Source of the DNA: Brachyspira pilosicoli P43/6/78
GTDB lineage: Bacteria > Spirochaetota > Brachyspiria > Brachyspirales > Brachyspiraceae
Assembly (NCBI RefSeq): GCF_000325665.1
Contig: NC_019908.1
Span: 2,232,001-2,296,000 of the forward strand
DNA: 64,000 bases
Reading direction: 5' to 3'
Positions 8,002-15,955 of this stretch are shown one piece after another; position 1 is the stretch's first letter, and each line of letters begins with the position of its first letter. A model generated the notes under the pieces. That model was not told where the DNA came from and made no database searches. It saw only the letters and a program-made list of their open reading frames with translations. The translations under genes and the position numbers were made by a program.

Positions 8002-9945
8002 ATGAAAGATAAGGATTATTTAGAGTTATTATCTCAAAAGTACCCCACTATAGACGATGCTTCTGTTGAAATTATTAATTTAAAAGCTATATGCAAATTA
8101 CCAAAGGGTACTGAGTATTTTTTAAGCGATATACATGGAGAATCTGAAGGCTTTGAATATTTAATAGGCACTTCATCTGGTGTTATAAAAGAGAAAATAG
8201 AAATATTATTTAGAAATACTTTAACAGAAAATGAGAGAATAGAACTTCAAATACTTATAGTAGATACAAAGAATATGATTAATAAAAAAGCATCTAAAGA
8301 AGATTTTAATGATTGGTGCAGAATAACTATATACAGACTTATTAGAATATGCAAGCTTGTTACTAGCAAATATACAAGGTCAAAGATTAGAAAGAAGATG
8401 CCTCAGAACTTTGCTTATATACTTGATGAACTTTTACAAACATCTGTTGAAGACAATAAAGAGAATTATTATTTTTCTATAATAGATTCTATAATAGATG
8501 TGTCGGCATCAGAAAAGTTTATTATGGCATTATGTGCTTTGATAAGAAAATGCAGTATAGACAGGCTTCATATTGTAGGTGATATTTATGACAGAGGACC
8601 TCACCCAGATAAGGTAATTGAGAGTATAATGAACTTTAATGAAGTTGACATGGCTTGGGGCAATCATGATATACATTGGCTTGGGGCTGCTAAGGGTAGT
8701 TTAATTTGTGTTGCTAATGCTGTTCGTTTGGCTGTGAGATATAATAATTTTGATTTGCTTGAATATAGTTATGGCATAAATTTAAGGGCTTTATCATCAT
8801 TTGCTAATGAGGTTTATAAAGATGACCCTTGCGAAGTGTTTAAACCTAATACTCTAGATAAAAATATATATGATGAGGTTGATAAAGATTTAGCTTCAAA
8901 GATGCATAAGGCTATATCAATAATACAGTTTAAGTTGGAATGTCAGCTTATAAAAAGACACCCAAATTATGCTATGGACGAACGTATACTTCTTGATAAG
9001 ATTGATTATAAAAAAGGTACTATTAATATTGACGGTAAAACCTATGAGCTTAAAGATAAAAACTTCCCAACAATAAATCCTAAAAACCCTTTTGAGCTTA
9101 CAGAAGGAGAAAATACTTTAATACAGAGTTTAGCTTTTTCTTTTATCAATAGCCCAACACTTCAAAAGCATACTAATTATATTTATGCTAAAGGCGGAAT
9201 ATATAAAATATTTAATGGAAATCTTCTTTATCATGGATGCATACCTACAAAAGAAGACGGCAGTTTTGATGATGTATATATAGACGGACAATATTTATCT
9301 GGAAAGAGATATTTAAAGCAAGTTGAAGACAAGGTGCGTAAAGCATTTTACTGCGAAGTTGGAAGCGAAGAACAGCTTAATGCTTTGGATTATTGCTGGT
9401 ATTTATGGTGCGGTCCAAAATCTCCATTATTCGGTAAAAATAAAATGACAACCTTTGAAAGATATTTTATAGAAGATAAAGAAACTCATAAAGAAAGTTA
9501 TAATTCATATTATTATCATATAGACAAAAAAGATTATTGCGAGAGCATATTAAAAGAGTTTGATTTGGATATACATAAATCACATATAGTTAATGGGCAT
9601 GTACCTGTAAAGACTCATAAAGGTGAAAGCCCAATTAAAGGCGGTGGAATACTTTTAGTAATAGACGGAGGACTTTCTAAGGCTTATCATAAAAGCACAG
9701 GCATAGGAGGCTACACTTTAATATCAAACTCCAATGCCATGATTATAGCAGAGCATAGACCTTTTGCTGAAGTAGTAGAATCTGGTTTTAGAATATCTCC
9801 AAAAACAACTATAGTAGATAGGTTTGTAACTAGAATTACAGTAGGTGAAACTGATATTGGTATTGGCTTAAACAAAAGAATAAGTGATTTGGAAGAATTA
9901 CTCAATGCATATAGAAACGGTATAGTAAAAGAGAAGGTGAATTGA
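8002..9945 (+). CDS. fbp: class III fructose-1,6-bisphosphatase
   Basis: The 647-residue enzyme has the calcineurin-type metal-site motifs of the Firmicutes-type FBPase: YFLSDIHGESEGFEYL near residue 40, HIVGDIYDRGPHPD at about 191, and AWGNHDIHWLGAA. Later family marks are CGPKSPLFGKNKMTTFERYF and HIVNGHVPVKTHKGE. It removes the 1-phosphate of fructose 1,6-bisphosphate in gluconeogenesis. The length is normal for class III. GGAG precedes the ATG. Its neighbours are unrelated to carbon metabolism: a SAVED gene on the left and a Septu-like pair on the right. Confidence 0.93.
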   Translation: MKDKDYLELLSQKYPTIDDASVEIINLKAICKLPKGTEYFLSDIHGESEGFEYLIGTSSGVIKEKIEILFRNTLTENERIELQILIVDTKNMINKKASKEDFNDWCRITIYRLIRICKLVTSKYTRSKIRKKMPQNFAYILDELLQTSVEDNKENYYFSIIDSIIDVSASEKFIMALCALIRKCSIDRLHIVGDIYDRGPHPDKVIESIMNFNEVDMAWGNHDIHWLGAAKGSLICVANAVRLAVRYNNFDLLEYSYGINLRALSSFANEVYKDDPCEVFKPNTLDKNIYDEVDKDLASKMHKAISIIQFKLECQLIKRHPNYAMDERILLDKIDYKKGTINIDGKTYELKDKNFPTINPKNPFELTEGENTLIQSLAFSFINSPTLQKHTNYIYAKGGIYKIFNGNLLYHGCIPTKEDGSFDDVYIDGQYLSGKRYLKQVEDKVRKAFYCEVGSEEQLNALDYCWYLWCGPKSPLFGKNKMTTFERYFIEDKETHKESYNSYYYHIDKKDYCESILKEFDLDIHKSHIVNGHVPVKTHKGESPIKGGGILLVIDGGLSKAYHKSTGIGGYTLISNSNAMIIAEHRPFAEVVESGFRISPKTTIVDRFVTRITVGETDIGIGLNKRISDLEELLNAYRNGIVKEKVN

Positions 9946-9982
9946 TTTTAATATTAAAACAAATAATTTATATATATTGAGC

Positions 9983-10008
9983 GTTTAAATAATAAATATT
10001 ATTTGAAC
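9983..10008. promoter_or_regulatory. 26-bp palindrome upstream of the Septu-like operon
   Basis: Two 12-bp arms, GTTTAAATAATA and TATTATTTGAAC, are separated by AA. They pair fully if one G-T is allowed. The palindrome lies 37 bp after the fbp stop and ends 23 bp before the start of the ATPase gene. It lacks a T tract, so a terminator role is weak. An operator for a dyadic repressor is possible; no regulator gene is adjacent. Confidence 0.4.
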
Positions 10009-10031
10009 AATAAATTTAATAAAGGATTATC

Positions 10032-11513
10032 ATGGATATTAAAATTGTATATAAACAATGGAGACATAATCAAAGTCATGTAGACTATAAAACTAAAAAT
10101 CAAATTATATTGGCACATGAACATTGGGATGATTTTGGATATCAAAATTTATATGAAGTACATTATGTTGATAATAATATGGAGTATTATTATCTTGGTG
10201 AAACTAAAATTATGTCAGTAAAATCTAATACTACTATAGAAAAAATATTAATAGAAAATGATTATAAATATTTAGATGATAGCTGTGCTTCAATAGGTCT
10301 ATTTAATTTTTATGAAAATTTAATGTCTTTGGATGATGATATAAAGAAATATCTATTAGAAGTTATAAAAGATTGTATTTATAACCCTTCAATATTTAAT
10401 AAATTTGAAGATTCTATTGTTATGAAAACATCCTTATTAAGAGATACAAATTATGAAGATATAAAAGAAGAATATTCTCAAATGATTTTTCAAAATCAAT
10501 ATATTAACACTCGTTTTTCTTTAGGTATAAAACTAGATAGAGATATAGATGATAAAATAATAATAGATGTGCATCCTGATTCAACTCCTCCTACTAATAT
10601 ACATGCATTTATAGGTAGAAATTCTTCTGGAAAGACACAACTATTAGAAGCAATTTTTAAATATTATTATAATTATATTAATGATTTATCTTATTATGAT
10701 GATAATATTGAGAATAATTTTTATACAAAATTACAATTGTTTAATATTAGGTTCAAGCAAATTATATATATACCAATAAATATAAATAATGATTTAAAAG
10801 ATATTATGAATACAAAAAATAGAGATATTAAAATTATAGATAGATATGATAATAATATAGATGATTTAGAAAAAAGCTTGAAAATATGTTTAAATAATAA
10901 AATCACGGAGAAATTATGGAAAAATACAATAAAAAAATTAGAAACGGATCCTTTATTTAAAGAATTAGAATTAGCAAATATAGATAAAGACGATATAGAA
11001 CAATCTATAAAAGATATTATAAATAAATATAAAAAATCAAGTTCTGGTCATAAATTTATTTTATTAACTATAACTAAAATAGTTGAAATGATTACTCCAA
11101 AATCGTTAGTAATTATTGATGAACCAGAAAATCATTTACATCCACCTTTATTAGCATCTTTAATAAGAGCTATGTCATATTTTTTGATACAAAGAAATGG
11201 TTTTGCTATTTTAGCTACACATTCTCCAGTTGTATTACAAGAAATACCAAAGTCTTGTGTATATGTTTTGAATAGATTTGGTAATGAAATATCTATTAGA
11301 AAACCAAGTATAGAAACTTTTGCTGAAAATATTGGAACATTAACTAGAGAAGTTTTTAGATTAGAAGTAGAAAATAGTGGGTTTTATGAAGCATTAAAGG
11401 AAGAAGTAAATAATGGTGAAAGTTATGAAGGTATATTGAAGAAATATGATAACCAAATAGGGTTAGAAGGAAGAAGTATTATTGCTACATTATTAGCAAA
11501 TAAGGATTATTAA
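10032..11513 (+). CDS. ptuA: AAA/ABC-type ATPase of a Septu-like pair (PtuA-like)
   Basis: The 493-residue cytoplasmic ATPase has Walker A at about residues 195-202 (GRNSSGKT), an SSSGH signature-like segment at about 334, Walker B LVIIDEPENHLHP at about 359-371, and a switch histidine in LATHSPVV at about 395. This order, with a charged helical insert between Walker A and the signature, is that of OLD/RecF-like defence ATPases such as PtuA. The first ~190 residues (with HEHWDDFGYQNLYEV) are an extra N-terminal domain of unknown function. The stop TAA abuts the ATG of the HNH gene, so the two are probably translationally coupled. By eye it is more AT-rich than fbp, which suggests transfer. 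Confidence 0.7.
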   Translation: MDIKIVYKQWRHNQSHVDYKTKNQIILAHEHWDDFGYQNLYEVHYVDNNMEYYYLGETKIMSVKSNTTIEKILIENDYKYLDDSCASIGLFNFYENLMSLDDDIKKYLLEVIKDCIYNPSIFNKFEDSIVMKTSLLRDTNYEDIKEEYSQMIFQNQYINTRFSLGIKLDRDIDDKIIIDVHPDSTPPTNIHAFIGRNSSGKTQLLEAIFKYYYNYINDLSYYDDNIENNFYTKLQLFNIRFKQIIYIPININNDLKDIMNTKNRDIKIIDRYDNNIDDLEKSLKICLNNKITEKLWKNTIKKLETDPLFKELELANIDKDDIEQSIKDIINKYKKSSSGHKFILLTITKIVEMITPKSLVIIDEPENHLHPPLLASLIRAMSYFLIQRNGFAILATHSPVVLQEIPKSCVYVLNRFGNEISIRKPSIETFAENIGTLTREVFRLEVENSGFYEALKEEVNNGESYEGILKKYDNQIGLEGRSIIATLLANKDY

Positions 11514-12254
11514 ATGTACTTTATAGATGATGAGAATATATATAAGTTTGATAATATACCATTATTAAAAACTAAAATAAATGATTCAATTTTAAATATG
11601 ATTAAATCACAAGAAAATTTATATTTAAAAGATATAAGTATCATATCTCCATGTTTTGATGAAAATGATAAAGAAGTTAGTATACTTAAAGATTTATATA
11701 AAAATGAGTTTGTATCTAAGAAATGGGAGGGACATTATGATAAAATTAAAAAGTCCGTTAGTGAATGTCCATATTGTGGTTTTGGAGAAATCACAGAAAT
11801 AGATCATTTTTTACCAAAATATTTATATCCAGAATTTATATTATTTTATTATAATCTAGTACCTTCTTGTCATAATTGTAATAAAAGTAAACTAACAAAA
11901 ATTATAAATATACATCCATATATACATAAAATTGATATTCTTAATGTAGATTTGTTTAAACTAGAAATAATTATTGAAAAAACAAATTTAGTTTTTAGAT
12001 ATAATATTAATGATAATATAGACAAGAATATAAAACAGTTTATTGAAATATTAAAACTTTCAGAAAGATATTCAATGGCTGCTAATTCTTTATTTAATAA
12101 TGATAGAGCGTATTATAAAAGAATTGATTATAATGGTTTATATAATGAAATAAGAAATAGATATGAAACTTCAACAAAAATACATTTGAGATATTTTTAT
12201 AAATCTATTTTAGATGATTTTCAAAAAGTTTATAATTATATAATGAATAATTAA
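11514..12254 (+). CDS. ptuB: HNH endonuclease of a Septu-like pair (PtuB-like)
   Basis: The 246-residue protein has an HNH fold with zinc-type cysteine pairs: CPYCG at about residue 85, EIDHFLPK at about 96-103 carrying the catalytic His, and NLVPSCHNCNKSK at about 114-126. This is the PtuB arrangement, in which the ATPase partner controls a DNA- or RNA-cleaving HNH subunit. The ATG follows the stop of the ATPase gene with no gap. The C-terminal half is helical and Asn/Tyr-rich without a recognised motif. Septu is the best match; a retron-associated PtuAB is less likely because no reverse transcriptase or msr-like RNA is seen. Confidence 0.7.
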   Translation: MYFIDDENIYKFDNIPLLKTKINDSILNMIKSQENLYLKDISIISPCFDENDKEVSILKDLYKNEFVSKKWEGHYDKIKKSVSECPYCGFGEITEIDHFLPKYLYPEFILFYYNLVPSCHNCNKSKLTKIINIHPYIHKIDILNVDLFKLEIIIEKTNLVFRYNINDNIDKNIKQFIEILKLSERYSMAANSLFNNDRAYYKRIDYNGLYNEIRNRYETSTKIHLRYFYKSILDDFQKVYNYIMNN

Positions 12255-12385
12255 TGTTCTTATAATATTATTAATCCTATCTAATTTTATTTTTTAATCA
12301 TTATGTTAAAAGAATTAAATATAAATTTATAATAAAAACATATATTTTTATATAATAAATCATGCTATTATTTAATAAATTCTTT

Positions 12386-12414
12386 TTGACAAATTTTAAT
12401 TAATTGTGTATTAT
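12386..12414 (+). promoter_or_regulatory. sigma-70 promoter of dapH
   Basis: TTGACA at 12386-12391 and TATTAT at 12409-12414 are 17 bp apart, 34 bp before the dapH ATG. GGAG follows close to the start codon. The unit is thus transcribed separately from the defence-type pair. Confidence 0.65.
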
Positions 12415-12447
12415 GTTAATCTACAAATTTAAACATTGGAGTGAAAA

Positions 12448-13152
12448 ATGGATATGTTAGAAAAATCTGAAGATATAATTGCTTATATAAAAAACTCTAC
12501 TAAAAAAACACCTGTTAAAGCGTATATAAAAGGAACTTTATCAAATATAAAAACTAATGCTAAAATTTTTTCTTATGGAGATTTTAATTTTATAGTTGGT
12601 GATTATGATGAAGTAAAAAGAATATTGGAAGAGTATAAAGAGTTTATAATGGATTATTATTTAGAAAATGACAGAAGAAACTCTGGAGTACCTACATTAA
12701 GTTATTTTGATGTTAATGCGAGAATTGAGCCTGGCGCTATAATAAGAGACAAAGTAAAAATAGGCAACAATGCTGTTATAATGATGGGAGCTATTATCAA
12801 TATTGGTGCTGAAGTAGGAGATGGCACTATGATAGATATGGGTGCTGTATTAGGCGGACGTGCTATTGTTGGTAAGAATTGTCATATTGGTGCGGGTGCA
12901 GTATTGGCTGGGGTGATAGAGCCTCCTTCTGCTAAGCCTGTTATAGTAGAAGATAATGTTGTAATAGGAGCTAATGCTGTTGTATTAGAGGGTGTTCATA
13001 TTGGTAAGAATGCTGTTATTGGTGCGGGTGCTGTTGTTATAGAAGATGTGCCTGATAATCAAGTTGTTGCTGGTAATCCTGCTAAAGTTATTAAAGAAAA
13101 AGACAGTAAAACTATTGATAAGACAAAATTAGTTGATGATTTAAGAAAATAA
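12448..13152 (+). CDS. dapH: tetrahydrodipicolinate N-acetyltransferase
   Basis: The 234-residue enzyme transfers acetyl from acetyl-CoA to tetrahydrodipicolinate in the acetylase branch of lysine/diaminopimelate synthesis. An N-terminal helical domain (about 1-85) is followed by a left-handed beta-helix of hexapeptide repeats: [45 protein letters not shown]. The sequence [17 protein letters not shown] is typical of DapH, and the length matches the family. It supplies the cell wall and lysine. Confidence 0.92.
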   Translation: MDMLEKSEDIIAYIKNSTKKTPVKAYIKGTLSNIKTNAKIFSYGDFNFIVGDYDEVKRILEEYKEFIMDYYLENDRRNSGVPTLSYFDVNARIEPGAIIRDKVKIGNNAVIMMGAIINIGAEVGDGTMIDMGAVLGGRAIVGKNCHIGAGAVLAGVIEPPSAKPVIVEDNVVIGANAVVLEGVHIGKNAVIGAGAVVIEDVPDNQVVAGNPAKVIKEKDSKTIDKTKLVDDLRK

Positions 13153-13176
13153 TTTTAAATATTTTATACTATTTTC

Positions 13177-13275
13177 AAATGATTGCATTTTTTAATTTTT
13201 GATTTTTTATAAATATAATTTATTAATAAATATTATTTTGTAAAAAATTAAAATTTTAATGAAGTGCAATCATTT
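13177..13275. repeat. ~100-bp imperfect inverted repeat before the alcohol dehydrogenase gene
   Basis: AAATGATTGCATTT at 13177-13190 is the near-perfect reverse complement of AAGTGCAATCATTT at 13262-13275. The flanking interior (TTTAATTTTT and AAAAATTAAAA) also pairs partly, so the whole can form a long AT-rich cruciform. It fills most of the gap between dapH and the next gene. A structured leader, a regulator site or a small MITE-like element are all possible. Confidence 0.4.
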
Positions 13276-13305
13276 TAATTTATTGTTTTTATGAAGGTTT
13301 GAAAT

Positions 13306-14478
13306 ATGCAAAGTTTTAATTTACAGCTTCCTACTAAAGTAATATTTGGAAAAAATGCTCAAGATAGTACTGTTTCAGAAATAAAAAAATTAAATGCTAA
13401 AAAAGTATTTATAGTTTATGGTTCTAATAGAATAAAAGAAAATGGGTTATTAGAAAATATAGAAAACATGTTAAAAAAAGAGAATATTGATTATACTTTT
13501 TTTAATAATGTAAAAGCTAATCCTCTACTTTCTCATGCTAGAGTTGGAGTAAAAAAAGCTATAGAGTTTAATGCTGATTTAATTTTAGGGATAGGCGGAG
13601 GAAGCGTAATAGACACTGCAAAAGCAATAGCAATAGGAGCAGCTAATCCTCATGTTGATATTTGGGATTTTTGGACATACAAAAAAACTCTAGAAAAAAC
13701 TATTAATGTAGGATGCATAGTTACAATTTCTGCTGCAGGAAGTGAAACTAGTACATCAGCAGTGCTTACTAATGATGAAACTTTAGAGAAGAGAGGGCTT
13801 AATACAGAGTTTAATCGTCCTAAATTTGCTATAATGAATCCTTGTTTTACTTTTACTTTGCCTTATTATCAAGTGGCATGCGGAATAGTGGATATTATGA
13901 TGCATACTTTAGATAGATATTTTGCTGATAATTGCTTCAATGAAACTACAGATGCTATTGCTGAGGCATTACTTAGAGTTGTTATAAAAAATGGTATTAT
14001 AGCTATGAAAGATAAAAATAACTATGATGCTATGAGCGAGCTTATGTGGTGCGGAAGTTTGTCTCATAATACTTTAACAGGTTTAGGTAATGAGTTTGAT
14101 TTTATAGCACATAAATTTGGTCATGAACTTAGTGCCCAGTTTGATGTAGCACATGGAGCTAGTCTTGCTACAGTTTGGGGGCATTGGGCTAAATATTGTT
14201 ATGACTATTCTGATTATACAAGAGAGAGATTTAGAAAATATGCAAAAAATGTGTGGAATGTTGATGATGCTCTAGAAGGAATAAATAAAACTATAGAATA
14301 TTTCAAACAAATTAATATGCCTACCAATTTTACAGAATTAGGAATAGGCATTCAAGACGATGATATGCTCAATTTACTTACCAATAGAACCACAAAAAAT
14401 GGCAGTTTAACTTTTAATCATTTTAGAGCTTTAAATAAAGACGATGTGTTTAATATATTTAGAAGCTGTAATGTTTGA
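13306..14478 (+). CDS. iron-containing alcohol (butanol-type) dehydrogenase
   Basis: The 390-residue group III alcohol dehydrogenase has the NAD(P)-binding GIGGGSVIDTAKAIA at about 92-106. Iron-site residues lie in CGIVDIMMHTLDRYF (Asp and His) and in FIAHKFGHELSAQFDVAHGASLA (two His), and VTISAAGSETS lies at the substrate site. It resembles BdhA/YqhD enzymes that reduce aldehydes to alcohols at the expense of NAD(P)H, a fermentative redox sink. The length is normal. AAGG precedes the ATG. It stands alone and is followed by an intergenic repeat. Confidence 0.88.
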   Translation: MQSFNLQLPTKVIFGKNAQDSTVSEIKKLNAKKVFIVYGSNRIKENGLLENIENMLKKENIDYTFFNNVKANPLLSHARVGVKKAIEFNADLILGIGGGSVIDTAKAIAIGAANPHVDIWDFWTYKKTLEKTINVGCIVTISAAGSETSTSAVLTNDETLEKRGLNTEFNRPKFAIMNPCFTFTLPYYQVACGIVDIMMHTLDRYFADNCFNETTDAIAEALLRVVIKNGIIAMKDKNNYDAMSELMWCGSLSHNTLTGLGNEFDFIAHKFGHELSAQFDVAHGASLATVWGHWAKYCYDYSDYTRERFRKYAKNVWNVDDALEGINKTIEYFKQINMPTNFTELGIGIQDDDMLNLLTNRTTKNGSLTFNHFRALNKDDVFNIFRSCNV

Positions 14479-14735
14479 TATGCATTAAGAATTTTTAACT
14501 TTTTTATTTTAGTTATTTACAGGGTTTTGAATCGCACCATATATCTTTTATTGGTATAAAAAAACTTTATATGCTTCGTATACGCTTCGCAAAGAACTGC
14601 ATTATTTAGCTTAAAATGTTGGTATTATCTTAATTATATATTCCAAACATATAAAGCTAAAATTTGTACTTTTTGCAACTTTGACGAAGTCCACACAGTG
14701 TGCTACGGGAAAAAGTTGATAGAAAAACAAAAACT
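14479..14735 (-). repeat. intergenic mosaic repeat, copy A
   Basis: Read on the minus strand this stretch aligns in order with the copy at about 40180-40446. Shared blocks include TTTTTCCCG, a 20-base exact match at 14672-14691 (40246-40265 in the other copy), TATGTTTGGAATATA, AGATAATACC, ATGCAGT and an AT-rich end close to TGCATAT. It also shares GAAGCGTAT and TATACCAATA with the partial copy at 39984. It is GC-richer than its surroundings and contains no credible gene. It separates the convergent adh and mltG genes. Confidence 0.7.
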
Positions 14736-14760
14736 TATAATAACAAAATATACTTGTTTG

Positions 14761-15768
14761 TTATCTTTTAAAAATATATTTATCAATGTTTTTTAAATGC
14801 TCTTCATAGGTTACAGAGAAAGCATGTTTTCCTGTGCCGTCCGCTACAAAAAATATATAATCTGTTTTGGCAGGGTTTAATGATGCCTCTATAGCTTTAG
14901 CACTGCTTGAACATATTGGTCCTGGAGGAAGTCCTGTATTTTTATAAGTGTTATAAGGGTGAACCATACGCAAGTCATCATATTTTAGATTTGGCTTTTC
15001 TATATAATCACCTTTTACCAAAGTCATAGCATAAATTGTTGTAGGGTCTGCTTCTAGTCTTTTATCTATATTTAATCTATTATAATATACAGAAGCTATT
15101 AATTTAGGGTCATCATTAGGTCCCATTTCTTTCTCTACAATAGAAGCCATAGTTAATACTTCATGTACAGTTCTTCCAATTTTTTTGGCTCTCTCTTCCA
15201 AATCTGGAAACTGTTTAAAAAGTGAATCTATCATATGAGTAACTAATACTTCTGCAGGATTACCTTTTACTATATAATATGTAGAAGGAAATATATATCC
15301 TTCTACACTATCAGAAGGAATACTATATTTTTCCAATATTTTTTTATCATGACATGCTTTTAAAAACTCTTCTTTTGTAGTAAAACCTTGAGTTTCTAAG
15401 TAGTTAGCTATTTCGTATATATTTTTACCTTCTGCAATGGTGAGCCTTACCATAGCCTGTTTACCGCTATTTAAATGCTTCATTATATCTATCATGCTCA
15501 TATTTTTATTAAGCTCATAATAACCGCTTAAAAGCTTTCTGTCATATTTTAAATGTTTAGCTAATACAACGAATAATCTTGAGTTTCTTATAAGTCCTTG
15601 TTCTTGTAGTTTTTTTGATATATTATAAGCACCTTCTCCTTGCTTAATTTCAAAGTATACTTTTTGAGAATCTTTTGCTACTGGTGAAACTGTATATACT
15701 ATTAAACTAGCTATTGATATAGCAAATATTACAGCTATAGAAACTATTATAATTAAAGCTCTTTTCAT
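14761..15768 (-). CDS. mltG: endolytic murein transglycosylase MltG
   Basis: The 335-residue YceG-like protein has one N-terminal membrane anchor (about residues 5-26) and a periplasmic LysM-like and catalytic region. The catalytic motif LTMASIVEKE carries the key Glu. ASVYYNRL, LEADPTTIYA and YNTYKNTGLPPGPI are strongly conserved family phrases. MltG cuts nascent glycan strands and sets their length. The length fits. A consensus promoter at 15810-15838 drives it, divergent from hppA. Confidence 0.93.
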   Translation of the reverse strand: MKRALIIIVSIAVIFAISIASLIVYTVSPVAKDSQKVYFEIKQGEGAYNISKKLQEQGLIRNSRLFVVLAKHLKYDRKLLSGYYELNKNMSMIDIMKHLNSGKQAMVRLTIAEGKNIYEIANYLETQGFTTKEEFLKACHDKKILEKYSIPSDSVEGYIFPSTYYIVKGNPAEVLVTHMIDSLFKQFPDLEERAKKIGRTVHEVLTMASIVEKEMGPNDDPKLIASVYYNRLNIDKRLEADPTTIYAMTLVKGDYIEKPNLKYDDLRMVHPYNTYKNTGLPPGPICSSSAKAIEASLNPAKTDYIFFVADGTGKHAFSVTYEEHLKNIDKYIFKR

Positions 15769-15809
15769 AATTTTGCATAAACCTTTATATGATTGATTAT
15801 TGATTAATA

Positions 15810-15838
15810 ATTATAACCAAATAAATAGAAATTGTCAA
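15810..15838 (-). promoter_or_regulatory. sigma-70 promoter of mltG
   Basis: On the minus strand TTGACA (15838-15833) and TATAAT (15815-15810) are separated by 17 bp, both full consensus. The -10 box ends 42 bp before the mltG ATG. Confidence 0.7.
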
Positions 15839-15879
15839 AATAGTAGATAATACTATATATAATAATTGTACAAAAATCA

Positions 15880-15908
15880 TTGACAATTTATGTGTTTTAT
15901 GATATACT
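15880..15908 (+). promoter_or_regulatory. sigma-70 promoter of hppA
   Basis: TTGACA at 15880-15885 and TATACT at 15903-15908 are separated by 17 bp. The hppA ATG is 47 bp further on, preceded by AGGG. Confidence 0.7.
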
Positions 15909-15955
15909 ACATAACTGTATAATTTCTAACAAAATTCAAAAAATAGGGTAAGTAT

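Noticed and set aside
10032-12254. Retron with PtuAB effector
   Set aside because: No reverse transcriptase gene is present on either side.
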